From contig JADJXL010000022.1 in the NCBI GenBank assembly GCA_016715885.1, positions 1 to 64,000 of the forward strand: a stretch of 64,000 bases of DNA, given 5' to 3'. A program made the position numbers and the translations under genes. Shown here piece by piece: positions 10,001 through 19,273 of the stretch. The notes beneath the pieces are model-generated. The model saw only the letters and a program-made list of their open reading frames with translations, searched no databases and was not told where the DNA came from. The stretch comes from Polyangiaceae bacterium. Its GTDB lineage: Bacteria; Myxococcota_A; Polyangia; Polyangiales; Polyangiaceae. Position 1 is the first letter of the stretch. The number at the start of each line of letters is the position of its first letter.

Positions 10001-13000
10001 GACGGTTGCGGCGACAATAACTTCGATGCGGGCGAAGAATGTGACGACGACAATATCGTGTCGGGTGACGGTTGCTCGGCAACGTGTCAGGTCGAAATCA
10101 CCTGCGATGCAGGGCAGATGCCGGTCAAGGTCACGAATGGAACGGCAGCGACCATCAATGGCTCGTCCACGTTGAACCAGTTTCCCGTGAACGTGGCCGC
10201 CGCGGGCGCCGTGAAAAAGGCCATCGCGGTCATTGGCAACGTGCCCGACGTGCGCAACGACCGCATCACGATCGACCTGCTGTCGCCCATTGGAACGAAG
10301 AGGCATTTGTCGAGCGCCAATGGTGGAACCTCCATCGGTGGTTATACATCGACGTTTTTCGACGATTCGGCCGCAGTGCCCATTACGAGCAGCACACATC
10401 CCATGAAGGGACGCTACCAGCCGGAGGAGTCGATATCGACGACGGTGGGCACGGATTTCAGCAACGAAAACCCGCTGGGCACGTGGAACCTGCAAATCAA
10501 GCTCACGGGGTCCGCGGCCGGAACGCTCCAAAGCTGGACGCTGGGCATGTGCCTGGATACCGTCACCTATTGCGGCAACGGAACGCTCGATCCGGGCGAG
10601 CAATGCGACGACGGCAATTACAACAACAACGATCTGTGCAGCAATGCCTGCAAGAATCTGGGATGCGGCGATGGCCTATACGACGTCGGCGAGCAGTGCG
10701 ACGATGGAAATACGGTGTCGGGTGACGGGTGTTCGTCTACCTGTACGCTGGAAATGGATTGCGCCCCTGGTCAGACGGAAGTCACGGCATTGTTCGAAAC
10801 GCCGACACCGATTCCCGTGGGTGGCAGCGTTTATCACGATTATCCCGTGAACGTGGCGCCGACGGGTGGAGTCAAGAAGGTCAAGGTCGCGCTTGGCTTC
10901 ATCGACAAATCCGCGACGAAGGACCTCGATCTCCGATTGCAATCTCCTTTCGGGACGATCCGCAACCTCTCCATGCGCAATTCCGGCACGAACAGCACGG
11001 TAGGGTACGATTACTTGTCGACGATCTTCGATGAAGCGGCGACGTTTTCCATTGCCTCGGCCCCATATCCGTTCAGCGGCACGTTCCGGCCCGAGCATTC
11101 ACTGTCCACGATTCAAGGGAAAGACTTTCTCGAAGAAGCAGCCAGTGGCACGTGGAATCTCCAGGCGCGGATCCAACTCGTGAGCTCCTCTTCGGGAACG
11201 GTGTATAGCTGGACCCTGGGGCTTTGCGTCGATACCGTCACGTATTGCGGCAATGGCACCGTGGATTCGGGCGAGGAATGCGACGACGGAAACATCACGA
11301 ACAACGATGGATGTTCGGACATCTGCGGCTTGGAAACCGGTTGCGGCAACGGAACCATCGACGCGGGAGAAGAGTGCGACGATGATGGCTTTCTATCGGG
11401 CGACGGTTGTTCACCGACGTGTCAGGTTGAAATCGACTGTGCGCCAGGACAAACCCGGGTGGTCGTTGCGGATTTGTCGCCGTCGCCGATCATCGACAAC
11501 ACCACCACGTATACGTCGGTCAACATGCCGACGGACGGCGCCGTCAAGAAGGTCGTCGTCACCCTGGGCAAGATCAGCCATGCGAGCGTTGGGCAACTGT
11601 TGATCAACCTCCGATCTCCGGCGAATACGATTCGTTGGTTATCTACGTTGAATGGTGGCACTGGCGATGATTACATAGCGACGGTTTTCGATTCCAATGC
11701 AACGATGCCCGTCACCGCCGTTGGTGCGCCATTCACGGGCGTCTTCCGACCGGAATACACGTTGACGCAATACGAGGGAACCGATTTCCTGAATCAGAAT
11801 GCGCTTGGTTCATGGAGCCTCGGAGTGGCCGATAACACGACCGGAACGTCGGGCACGGTCGAACGCTGGAGCTTGGCGTTGTGTTTGGACACCGTCGTAT
11901 TTTGCGGCAATGGGGTCGTCGATCCCGGCGAAGAGTGCGACGACGCCAATACGAACGATGCCGACGCGTGCACGCGCTTCTGCACCGCCAACGAAGGGTG
12001 CGGTGACGGAAACATCGACCCCGGCGAACAATGTGACGACAGCAATGGTGCAGTGGGTAATGATTGTTCGCAGACGTGCGAAGTTGCAATCACGTGCGGC
12101 GCTGGAGAGACGTCGATCGCCGTGACGAATGAAACGCCGACGTCGATCCCCGACAATAACTTGACATTCACGAGCTTGCCCGTGAACGTGGCGACGACGG
12201 GCAAAGTGCGAAAGGTGATTGCCACGATTGGCGGCATCAACCACACGGCAGATGCCGACTTGGACATTCAGCTACGTTCACCGAGCGGCACGGTGCGCAT
12301 CTTGTCCGATGACAATGGTGGCACCGGCGACAATTACAACACGACGATTTTCGACGACTCGGCAGGTGGAATGGTCGTCAATGCGAGTGCGCCATTCAGA
12401 TCGAAGTACCGTCCCGAGCAATCGTTGTCGACGACACCCGGGACCGATTTCCTGAGCGAGCCTGCCGCTGGAGAATGGGCGCTCGAGGTGCGAGACGACG
12501 CGGCAACCAATGTCGGCACGTTCCTGAGCTGGACCCTCACGATGTGCGTTGCGACCGAGTGCGGAGATGGCAATCTGGGGCTCGGCGAAGAATGCGATGA
12601 CGGCAATATGGTCGACAACGACCTTTGCTCCAACGGTTGTCAGCTCAATGGGGGCTGTGGCAATGGCAAGGTCGATGTCGGCGAAGCATGCGACGACGAC
12701 AACTTGGTATCGGGTGACGGCTGTTCCCCGACGTGCGACGTCGAATTGACATGCGCCCCTGGACAAACGTCGATCATGGTTGCAAACGACACGCCGTTCG
12801 CCATGCCCGATGCGAATACGTTCGTCGATGCGCCCGTGAGCATTCCGACGGCGGGCGCCGTGAAGAAAGTCGTTGCGGTCGTCGGAGGCATCACGCATCC
12901 GAATGCGGCGGACGTGGACATCCAATTGCAATCGCCCATCGGCACGACACGCGGCCTGTCCAATGACCGAGGTGGCACGGACGACAATTACAGATCGACG

Positions 13001-15076
13001 ATCTTCGACGACTCGGCAACGACGGGCATTGCGTTTGCCACGGCGCCATTCTCCGGAAGATACCGGCCCGAGCAGACGATGTCGACGACTGCGGGAACGG
13101 ATTTTGCCCATCAAAACGCATTGGGCATCTGGAACTTGAAGGTCAGGGACGACGCCGTGGGTTTCCTCGGTACGTATGAAAGCTGGCGTTTGCTCATGTG
13201 CCTCGATACCGTCACGTATTGTGGCAATGGCATCGTCGATCCGGGCGAGGAATGCGACGACGGCAATCAAGTGGATGCCGATGCGTGCAGCAATGTGTGC
13301 AAAATGAATGAAGGTTGCGGTGATGGCAACATCGACGCTGGCGAATGGTGCGACGACAACAACGTGACCTCGGGCGATGGTTGTTCGTCGACCTGCGAAG
13401 TCGAAGTCACTTGCGCACCCGGTGAAACGCCGGTCATCGTCTCGGATGACCCCGCGAGCCCCATTCCGGACAACAATACGTTCGTCGACTTCCCCCTGAC
13501 GGTTTCCACGATAGGCGGGGTAAAGAAAGCCATGGTGGTCATTCGCAGCATCGTTCATCCGAACGTCGCCGACTTGGACATCCAATTGCTCGGGCCGAAT
13601 GGGATGGTGCGTAATTTGTCCGATGACAACGGCGGAGTGAACGACAACTACGCGTCGACGTTCATTGCAGACTCGTTCACGTCGGCCATCACCGGTGGCG
13701 CGGCGCCGTTCAGCGGCAAATACCGGCCCGAAGCATCGCTATCGGTCAATCCCAGTGTGGACTTCTCGTTGAAGAACGCAGCGGGCACCTGGACACTTCA
13801 AGTGCGCGACGACGCAGCGACGAATGCCGGCACTTTCCACGGCTTTACGCTGGCTCTCTGCGTCGATGCCGCGAGCTACTGCGGCGATGGAATCACCGGT
13901 GCCGGTGAAGAGTGCGACGACGGCAATACCGTCGATAACGACGCGTGTTCCAATGGCTGCCAGTTTACGGACGGTTGCGGCGATGGGAACCTCGACCCCG
14001 GCGAACAGTGCGACGACAATGACGTGGTATCGGGCGACGGTTGCTCGGCCACGTGCCAATTCGACATCGCATGCGGCAACGGTGAAGTACCCGTCCTGTT
14101 GTCGAATACGACGGCTACGTCCATTCCCGAAAATCCGAACGGCGTATTCAGCACGATGGACGTCGCCCAGCCTGGTGTCGTGCGAAAGGTCATTGCGTCG
14201 CTCGGTATCACCCATGCGTCGAATTCCCAAGTCTTCGCCTTCCTCGATTCTCCCTACGGCGTCCGGCGATTGCTCGCTTCGGGACTCGCAGGCAGCAACC
14301 AGACTGCCACGATATTCAGCGACGATGCGGCCATCGCCATCACCGGTGGAACAGCGCCGTACACAGGTCGCTTCAGGCCTGCACAGACCATTTCGAATGC
14401 GGCTGGTTTTGCAAATCAAACCGCCATGGGCACCTGGCGTTTGCACGTCGGCGATGGCACGACAGGGACGGTCGGGACGCTCAATTCGTGGCGCCTCGCC
14501 CTTTGCATCGACCCGAGCGTCACGACGGTCTGCGGCAATGGTTATGTGGAACCCGGAGAAACCTGTGACGATGGCAATACGACGAGCGCCGACGGTTGCT
14601 CATCGACCTGTCAGCTCGAATTCACGTGCCCACCGGGCCAAGTGACCATCATGCAATCGTCCACCGACGGCCCGTTGCTCATTCCCGATAACTTGTCGGC
14701 CGGTGTTCAAAGCGTCATCAACCTGGGCGATGCCTACACGGTGACCCGAGCGGTTGTCGTGGTCAACTCGATTACCCACTCGGTCGTCGGCGATCTCATC
14801 ACGACACTCATCTCGCCTGCGGGCACGTCGGTCACGTTGAGCGCGAATGTCGGTTCGAGCGGCGATGATTATGTATCGACGGTTTTCGATGCTGGTGCAG
14901 CAACGCCGATTGCGTCGGGGACTGCTCCGTTCCGTGGAGTTTACGCGCCGACGGGGGTCCTCCCCAACGTGACTGCTCAAACGTCGAAGGGCACGTGGAC
15001 GCTCAAGGTCGCGGACGACAACAGCGGCGCTGCCGGCTTGTTGAAATCGTGGACCATTGCGCTTTGCGGTAATTAG
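7004..15076 (+). CDS. Giant lipoprotein with ten P-domains and DUF4215 repeats
   Basis: 2690 residues. A signal peptide ends in AGAGGC (Cys23), followed by a Gly-rich linker (about residues 40-105) and a Cys-rich stretch to about 560. Then come ten modules. Each has one or two DUF4215 motifs (CGNGVVDPGEECDDGNT; GDGCSATCQVE) followed by a ~150-residue domain with the marks of the proprotein-convertase P-domain: LDIQLRSPSGT, LSDDNGG, YRPEQSLS, GTW-L-VRDDA and a closing SWTLALC. The first and last modules have one DUF4215 motif and the rest two, about 18 in all. No protease domain is present. P-domains normally sit beside subtilisin-like proteases and fold as beta-sandwiches, so this looks like a cell-surface scaffold or binding protein. 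It is monocistronic; the next gene converges. Confidence 0.85.
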   Translation: MSSQKNLMLPIMVFAVLAGAGGCELITRVDRSQIDELYQGAGASAGAGGADGGSGGMGGGGTGGMGGGGTGGTGGSGGMGGGGTGGGGGMGGGGGGGGGGGNGCVPTDDMNDCTDDVCNMDGTTAHLPKSVGEPCSSDGTVCNGVGQCVQCLVSADCPGTDDACGQRTCIDGACGMDFTASDTPLSTQNAGDCKVVVCDGNGGTASKDDNADVPDDSNACTTDACVMGTPSNTNLPQGSDCTPSGGADPLVCNGMGQCVGCNVPANCPGVDDECGTRTCLAGVCGMDFTAADTPVSMQSAGDCKVIVCDGSGGTTSKDDNTDVSDDNNACTADVCIAGIPSHSNLPQGTQCAAPGGGDPFVCNGMGQCVECNAPADCPGTDDECKTRTCLASTCGVDFTGANTPVSIQMPNDCLVRVCDGAGNDVDIPDDTDVPVDDGETCTYEACAGGMPIHPNVADGTSCSDGEECTMADTCMMGACQPGTLIVCQPPDQCHEPGICNAMLGACTYAAKIDGFACDDGNGCTLIDQCTAGVCTGTPAPDGTTCMLGGVMGACQSGMCSTCGNGVVDPPEECDDLNAVSGDGCNACIIELTCSAGESRVVVLNNNPLPIPDVGPFMYSPAVINATGGVTKAIVVVHSLTHEYAADIDMFLRSPHGLYRELSTDNGFVGNNYTRTTIDDAAAISITDITAPFTGKYRPEQSMATLGAGLDFLHLNASGFWYLQLQDDASGFEGMLNAWSLALCVNPASYCGDGVVDADEECDDGNTNGGDLCSNLCRLNDGCGDGNFDLGEECDDDNLVSGDGCSSACQVEVTCAAGETPVIVTNDMTAAVPDDNAYHAFPVNVSTPGAVAKVVAVIGSIAHTNVQELDIQLQSPTGFIRTLSSNNGDTGDDYASTFFDDDAATYVTAGSAPFRGYFKPEQTLSTTGDANFRGKNAKGTWNLRIRDVQTTNFAVFNSWTMALCLSHGEYCGNGVIEAGEECDDANTNDGDACSNLCSMNDGCGDNNFDAGEECDDDNIVSGDGCSATCQVEITCDAGQMPVKVTNGTAATINGSSTLNQFPVNVAAAGAVKKAIAVIGNVPDVRNDRITIDLLSPIGTKRHLSSANGGTSIGGYTSTFFDDSAAVPITSSTHPMKGRYQPEESISTTVGTDFSNENPLGTWNLQIKLTGSAAGTLQSWTLGMCLDTVTYCGNGTLDPGEQCDDGNYNNNDLCSNACKNLGCGDGLYDVGEQCDDGNTVSGDGCSSTCTLEMDCAPGQTEVTALFETPTPIPVGGSVYHDYPVNVAPTGGVKKVKVALGFIDKSATKDLDLRLQSPFGTIRNLSMRNSGTNSTVGYDYLSTIFDEAATFSIASAPYPFSGTFRPEHSLSTIQGKDFLEEAASGTWNLQARIQLVSSSSGTVYSWTLGLCVDTVTYCGNGTVDSGEECDDGNITNNDGCSDICGLETGCGNGTIDAGEECDDDGFLSGDGCSPTCQVEIDCAPGQTRVVVADLSPSPIIDNTTTYTSVNMPTDGAVKKVVVTLGKISHASVGQLLINLRSPANTIRWLSTLNGGTGDDYIATVFDSNATMPVTAVGAPFTGVFRPEYTLTQYEGTDFLNQNALGSWSLGVADNTTGTSGTVERWSLALCLDTVVFCGNGVVDPGEECDDANTNDADACTRFCTANEGCGDGNIDPGEQCDDSNGAVGNDCSQTCEVAITCGAGETSIAVTNETPTSIPDNNLTFTSLPVNVATTGKVRKVIATIGGINHTADADLDIQLRSPSGTVRILSDDNGGTGDNYNTTIFDDSAGGMVVNASAPFRSKYRPEQSLSTTPGTDFLSEPAAGEWALEVRDDAATNVGTFLSWTLTMCVATECGDGNLGLGEECDDGNMVDNDLCSNGCQLNGGCGNGKVDVGEACDDDNLVSGDGCSPTCDVELTCAPGQTSIMVANDTPFAMPDANTFVDAPVSIPTAGAVKKVVAVVGGITHPNAADVDIQLQSPIGTTRGLSNDRGGTDDNYRSTIFDDSATTGIAFATAPFSGRYRPEQTMSTTAGTDFAHQNALGIWNLKVRDDAVGFLGTYESWRLLMCLDTVTYCGNGIVDPGEECDDGNQVDADACSNVCKMNEGCGDGNIDAGEWCDDNNVTSGDGCSSTCEVEVTCAPGETPVIVSDDPASPIPDNNTFVDFPLTVSTIGGVKKAMVVIRSIVHPNVADLDIQLLGPNGMVRNLSDDNGGVNDNYASTFIADSFTSAITGGAAPFSGKYRPEASLSVNPSVDFSLKNAAGTWTLQVRDDAATNAGTFHGFTLALCVDAASYCGDGITGAGEECDDGNTVDNDACSNGCQFTDGCGDGNLDPGEQCDDNDVVSGDGCSATCQFDIACGNGEVPVLLSNTTATSIPENPNGVFSTMDVAQPGVVRKVIASLGITHASNSQVFAFLDSPYGVRRLLASGLAGSNQTATIFSDDAAIAITGGTAPYTGRFRPAQTISNAAGFANQTAMGTWRLHVGDGTTGTVGTLNSWRLALCIDPSVTTVCGNGYVEPGETCDDGNTTSADGCSSTCQLEFTCPPGQVTIMQSSTDGPLLIPDNLSAGVQSVINLGDAYTVTRAVVVVNSITHSVVGDLITTLISPAGTSVTLSANVGSSGDDYVSTVFDAGAATPIASGTAPFRGVYAPTGVLPNVTAQTSKGTWTLKVADDNSGAAGLLKSWTIALCGN

Positions 15077-15108
15077 CCGACCTCACCCTGCAGCTCGCTT
15101 CATCGCCC

Positions 15109-16062
15109 TCACGACTCGAGCTGCGCTCGTCCCAATTCCACTTTCGCTTTCGGTGCAACGCTCGTCGTGTTCTCTTCGGCCCCAAGCAGCCCGTGCACGT
15201 TCCGCTCGATCGTCGCGGAAATGTCGTCGAGCGGCAAGTGGCTCAAGTTCCCCAGTGCAAACGGATTTTGCAGCTCCACCGCGATTTGATCGAGCGACGT
15301 CAATGGATACGCAACCAGCATCGTCACGACCGGCACCGCCCATTGAGAATCCATCTTGTGCAAGAGAGCGAAAGGCAAAGAGACCAGGAAAAATAGAATG
15401 AAACGCCTGATTTTGATGGCATACACGAGTGGCAAGGGCGTCTTCAGAATTCGTTCGCACGCGCCGATGTGATCGATGAGCTGCGCTCGCTCCTTGTCCG
15501 CCTGCATGAAAGCGAACGCATCCATTCCGTGTTTTTCACGCGCTTCTCGCAAGAGCTCGGCCAGCTTTTGCGCGACGAACGACGGCATGTGACCCGATGC
15601 CCCAAGCCGCCTCGTTTCTTCAGCGCCGACGAGCGCCTCGACTTCGCTGCCAGGACGTTCGCCCCGGAGGCTTGCACGCGCAATGTGCGGAAATACCGCC
15701 GCCCATTTCACCATGCGCCTGCGCCAGTCCAGATCGGCCGGGCCATACGAAAGCGCAGTGATCGCAAGATTGCGCGATTGATTGACGATCACACCCCATA
15801 TCTTACGCGCCTCCCACCAGCGATCATGCCCCGCATTCGTGCGCAAAATGAGGAGCAACGCAAGCGCGGCACCCGCCATCTCGTGCGGCCCGACTTCGAG
15901 CGCGATGGCGACTTGGAACCGCGATTCGATGGCGTCGCTGACGAGGCAAATGATCGAGGCGATGAAGCCGCACGCAAGGACGTGCGGAATCACGTAGGGC
16001 GTAATCGAACCTTCGATCGCTATCGCTTGCCGAAGGAAGGTCGAAAGGGAACGATGACTCAT
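15109..16062 (-). CDS. Bestrophin-family (UPF0187) anion channel
   Basis: 317 residues from ATG 16062; a TTG seven codons upstream is an alternative start. The family signature RTNAGHDRWWEARKIWG is near residue 82, and the C-terminal NPFALGNLSHLPLDD is near residue 268. Membrane segments are seen at about 20-45 (VIPHVLACGFIASIICLV), 60-80, and in FILFFLVSLPFALL and VPVVTMLVAYPL. Bacterial members form pentameric ion channels of the inner membrane; some conduct cations rather than chloride, so the ion is not fixed. The DoxX gene lies 54 bases upstream in the same direction. Confidence 0.88.
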   Translation of the reverse strand: MSHRSLSTFLRQAIAIEGSITPYVIPHVLACGFIASIICLVSDAIESRFQVAIALEVGPHEMAGAALALLLILRTNAGHDRWWEARKIWGVIVNQSRNLAITALSYGPADLDWRRRMVKWAAVFPHIARASLRGERPGSEVEALVGAEETRRLGASGHMPSFVAQKLAELLREAREKHGMDAFAFMQADKERAQLIDHIGACERILKTPLPLVYAIKIRRFILFFLVSLPFALLHKMDSQWAVPVVTMLVAYPLTSLDQIAVELQNPFALGNLSHLPLDDISATIERNVHGLLGAEENTTSVAPKAKVELGRAQLES

Positions 16063-16116
16063 GGCCTCGTGAGGATATCGCAATGCGCGAGGCTCGCAAC
16101 GACAAACGCTGTGTTT

Positions 16117-16593
16117 TCACGACTTCGACGCAGGGGAAGACTTGGCCAGCATCGAGTCCAAGGCATAACGACCGCCGCCCCAAATTACGAGCGGAATCCC
16201 GAGCGCCAGGGTGAGTAGATGATATTCGAATCCCTCACCCGATTTCGCTCCATGCCAATTCATGAAAAAACCCATCGGAGCGTGCACCAAGACGATGGCG
16301 CCGAGCATGATCAAGGTAATGCCAAAAGCGGCCAGGCGCGTCGCGAGACCCAATATGAGCAGCAGCGCGCCAAAGAATTCCCCGATGATCACGAGAAACG
16401 CAATGGGCGCAGGAAACTGCATCATGGTAAAGGTTTCCATGGTCTTGCTGAATCCCTGACCTCCAAACCAGCCAAGGACCTTCTGCGCGCCATGAGGAAA
16501 CATGACGACGCCCAGCACGACACGCTGAATGAGTAGTGCGGAATTCGATGCGTCGGTGGCGAAAAACCTGCGAAGCCAGCCGTCCGAATTCAT
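16117..16593 (-). CDS. DoxX-family membrane protein
   Basis: 158 residues, four hydrophobic segments. The family core is visible as RVVLGVVMFPHGAQKVLGWFGG near residue 24, then GEFFGALLLILGLATRLAA and a final segment around LLTLALGIPLVIWGGG. The start is firm, with GGGAGGAG six bases before ATG 16593. DoxX proteins sit in the inner membrane, and several are linked to redox or oxidative stress functions; the exact role here is unknown. It probably shares a transcript with the bestrophin gene downstream. Confidence 0.88.
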   Translation of the reverse strand: MNSDGWLRRFFATDASNSALLIQRVVLGVVMFPHGAQKVLGWFGGQGFSKTMETFTMMQFPAPIAFLVIIGEFFGALLLILGLATRLAAFGITLIMLGAIVLVHAPMGFFMNWHGAKSGEGFEYHLLTLALGIPLVIWGGGRYALDSMLAKSSPASKS

Positions 16594-16773
16594 GCTTAGC
16601 TCCTCCCGCTTCGGTGAAATCTATGTGTCTGCGGGCTGCGGCGGCATCCGGCATTGGGTGCAGAAGCGCTCGAAGGCGAGCATGATCGAGCGGGCAGACG
16701 TTGGCTCGAAACTCGGTCAGCGGTACTCATGCGACTGTCATTCGAGAGAATACCGGGCGGGTGTCTTTCAGGT

Positions 16774-18924
16774 TCACTGGTTCAGAATGAGCGCATTCAG
16801 CGCACCTTGAATGATGGAGGCATCGCCCGCGCTGACGAGGGCCCCGCCGGGTGCATTGACCGAACCCGCAAGCCTCGCTTGCACCTTGATGGTATGCGTT
16901 CCGGGCGCAAGGTTGACGACCTGTCCCATGCCCCAGAAAGCCGTGGGACTCTGCCAGTTGGCAGCATTGTTGAGGCAATACAGGCGCTGGAAACCACCGT
17001 GCGGGAGCGCGGCGCCATCCACGATGAGCTGGATGTCCACGACCACGCTGCAGCTCGTCACGGTGCAGGTCAATGCCGGGACGACCCCGCCGTCGGTCTC
17101 GATGTAGACGAAGCTGCCGCCCGCTGAGGCGGGGACGTTGATCGTGGTATTGAGGCCCGGGACATCCGCGAACGTGAACGTGGTGGTGGTCAATGACCCG
17201 GTGCCCCAGGCATACGCCGCGGCTTGGCCGGTCGTACCCGTTGCGCCCGTGGGACCGGCGGGACCTTGCGGCCCGGTAGGTCCGACGTTGCCCTGGGGAC
17301 CTTGAGCGCCGGTAGCACCCGTGGGCCCAGCGGGACCTTGAGGCCCCTGCGCACCGGTAGCGCCCGTAGGTCCGACGGGACCTTGCGGCCCCATGGGGCC
17401 CACGTTTCCTTGTGGACCCTGAGCGCCGGTGGCCCCGGTGGGCCCGATGGGACCTTGAGGCCCCTGCGCACCGGTAGCGCCCGTAGGTCCGATGGGACCT
17501 TGAGGCCCCGTGGGGCCCACGTCGCCCTGGGGTCCGGTAGGTCCGACCTCCCCTTGAGGCCCTGTCGGACCCATAGGCCCGGCAGGTCCGACCTCCCCTT
17601 GAGGCCCCGTGGGGCCCATGTTTCCTTGTGGACCCTGAGCGCCGGTGGCCCCGGTGGGCCCGACGTCGCCCTGCGGTCCCTGCGCACCGGTAGCGCCCGT
17701 AGGTCCGATGGGACCTTGAGGCCCCGTGGGGCCCACGTCGCCCTGGGGTCCGGTAGGTCCGACCTCCCCCTGAGGCCCTGTCGGACCCATAGGCCCGGTA
17801 GGTCCGACCTCCCCTTGAGGCCCCGTGGGGCCCATGTTTCCTTGTGGACCCTGAGCGCCGGTGGCCCCGGTGGGCCCGACGTCGCCCTGCGGTCCCTGCG
17901 CACCGGTAGCGCCCGTAGGTCCGATGGGACCTTGAGGCCCCGTGGGGCCCACGTCGCCCTGGGGTCCGGTAGGTCCGACCTCCCCTTGAGGCCCTGTCGG
18001 ACCCATAGGCCCGGTAGGTCCGACCTCCCCTTGAGGCCCCGTGGGGCCCATGGCTCCTTGTGGACCCTGAGCGCCGGTGGCCCCGGTGGGCCCCATGTCC
18101 CCCTGCGGTCCCATTGGCCCCATCGGACCCATCGGTCCGATGTCCCCTTGCGGTCCCATTGGCCCTGTCGGCCCCATCGGTCCGATGTCCCCTTGCGGAC
18201 CCGTTGGCCCCATCGGACCCATCGGTCCCGTAGGGCCGGTCTCTCCCTGAGCGCCCGTTGCACCGGTTGGGCCCATCGGCCCCGGATCACCCTGCAGACC
18301 CATCGGTCCCATCGGTCCAATGTCCCCTTGCGGACCCGTTGGCCCAGGCAAACCGTCCGCACCGGTTGGTCCGGCGGGCCCTGCGGCACCCTCCGCACCC
18401 TGTGGACCCGTCGCACCCGTCGCGCCGGTCGGCCCCACGAGCCCCGTGGGCGGGCCAACCCATTCGCCATTGTTGTTGATGACTTCCGTGCCCCCGATGG
18501 AAACGCTCGTCGGATGAATGTCACCGTTGACATCCTGCGCGAGAAGCGCATAGGGCACGCTTTGTATCGGCGCGCGAGGCAGAAGCTCGGGTTCGCTGCC
18601 GACGGTGATTCCGAAATAGCGCAGCGATCCGTCGAATATTTTGTCCCCAAACGGGTTCTTCGAGCCGAGCGAAACCGAGTAGTAGCCTTCTTCGAAGGAG
18701 ACCGAGTGCGTCTCGCTCCAAATGGGCACCGTGGCGTCCACCGTGTCGTAGATGGCGAACACCACTTCGAGCGATCCATCGATGGGCGCGCCATCGACAT
18801 CGAAGAGCCGGCCTTGGTTGGTGATGGTTTGCGGAACGGCGGCGAGCGCATGATCAGCGACTGCAAAAATGCTGGTGGCCAGGATGGTCGCCGCAGCCCA
18901 TTGCCGAAGTTTGCGAATCCTCAT
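16774..18924 (-). CDS. Exported collagen-like protein
   Basis: 716 residues from ATG 18924 (GGAG six bases upstream; the frame opens 14 codons earlier). It has a signal peptide ending near ADHALA, then a ~130-residue N-terminal domain (VPQTITNQGRLFD... SVPYALLAQDV) of a type often found ahead of collagen repeats. About 400 residues of Gly-X-Y triplets follow (GPTGPQGDV, GATGAQGPQ), and then a ~150-residue globular domain with two Cys pairs and a beta-rich look, possibly a trimerisation head. It would form an extracellular triple-helical stalk. The triplet region is built of 216-bp repeats at DNA level, so its length may vary between strains. Confidence 0.85.
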   Translation of the reverse strand: MRIRKLRQWAAATILATSIFAVADHALAAVPQTITNQGRLFDVDGAPIDGSLEVVFAIYDTVDATVPIWSETHSVSFEEGYYSVSLGSKNPFGDKIFDGSLRYFGITVGSEPELLPRAPIQSVPYALLAQDVNGDIHPTSVSIGGTEVINNNGEWVGPPTGLVGPTGATGATGPQGAEGAAGPAGPTGADGLPGPTGPQGDIGPMGPMGLQGDPGPMGPTGATGAQGETGPTGPMGPMGPTGPQGDIGPMGPTGPMGPQGDIGPMGPMGPMGPQGDMGPTGATGAQGPQGAMGPTGPQGEVGPTGPMGPTGPQGEVGPTGPQGDVGPTGPQGPIGPTGATGAQGPQGDVGPTGATGAQGPQGNMGPTGPQGEVGPTGPMGPTGPQGEVGPTGPQGDVGPTGPQGPIGPTGATGAQGPQGDVGPTGATGAQGPQGNMGPTGPQGEVGPAGPMGPTGPQGEVGPTGPQGDVGPTGPQGPIGPTGATGAQGPQGPIGPTGATGAQGPQGNVGPMGPQGPVGPTGATGAQGPQGPAGPTGATGAQGPQGNVGPTGPQGPAGPTGATGTTGQAAAYAWGTGSLTTTTFTFADVPGLNTTINVPASAGGSFVYIETDGGVVPALTCTVTSCSVVVDIQLIVDGAALPHGGFQRLYCLNNAANWQSPTAFWGMGQVVNLAPGTHTIKVQARLAGSVNAPGGALVSAGDASIIQGALNALILNQ
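17395..18058 (-). repeat. 216-bp tandem repeats inside the collagen-like gene
   Basis: The block GGGGCCCACGTTTCC or GGGGCCCATGTTTCC (minus-strand coding, read here on plus) begins at 17395, 17611 and 17827, and a diverged form begins at 18043. Each step is exactly 216 bases, or 24 Gly-X-Y triplets. The middle copies are nearly identical, which suggests recent duplication or gene conversion. Confidence 0.85.
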
Positions 18925-19273
18925 GTCGCGCTCCACGCTCGAATCGCCCAGGGCACAAAGTCCCATCCGAGCTTTCCACGAGGCTACGTGAAACGTTCAC
19001 TGGCGGTCAATGCCGGTGCGCGTGCTCGACCGTGAGTCTCGGGCCCCCCATCGTAAACAAGCCTCGCGCAGCGCGCGTCCCACGTGCGCTGCGCGAGCGT
19101 ACAAATCAAGGCCCGCTCTCGATCCCCCCAGATTGACAATCAGGCCCCTTTACGTCTCCGAAAAACCCTGAGAAGATGACAACGTTGTGCGCTCGGGTCG
19201 ATGACGACGCGCGGCGCCATTTGGGGCTCGGCTGCTTCGGCGTGCTTCGCCCTTGATTCTATCGGAGGAAACC
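18925..19273. other. Divergent intergenic region between collagen-like and MopE-repeat genes
   Basis: No gene. It holds promoters for both flanking genes and a hairpin element at 19040-19115. TTGACA occurs at about 19133 on the plus strand, but no fitting -10 was seen. Confidence 0.5.
19040..19115 (+). repeat. Partial copy of intergenic hairpin element
   Basis: The stretch CCCCCCATCGTAAACAAG is followed by a perfect 12-bp inverted repeat, CTCGCGCAGCGC (19063-19074) and GCGCTGCGCGAG (19086-19097), around a loop containing TCCCAC. The same layout follows the large hairpin at 39001-39070 with different stem bases but the same loop core TCCCAC. This copy lacks the G-rich left half found at 38921. 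Confidence 0.7.

Noticed and set aside
17395..18058. Regular repeats resembling a CRISPR array
   Set aside because: Repeats are in-frame Gly-X-Y codons with no unique spacers and no cas genes nearby.
17224..19035. 603-codon open frame opposite the collagen-like gene
   Set aside because: Its repeats are the complement of the Gly-X-Y codons; it also runs through the signal-peptide region of the real gene.
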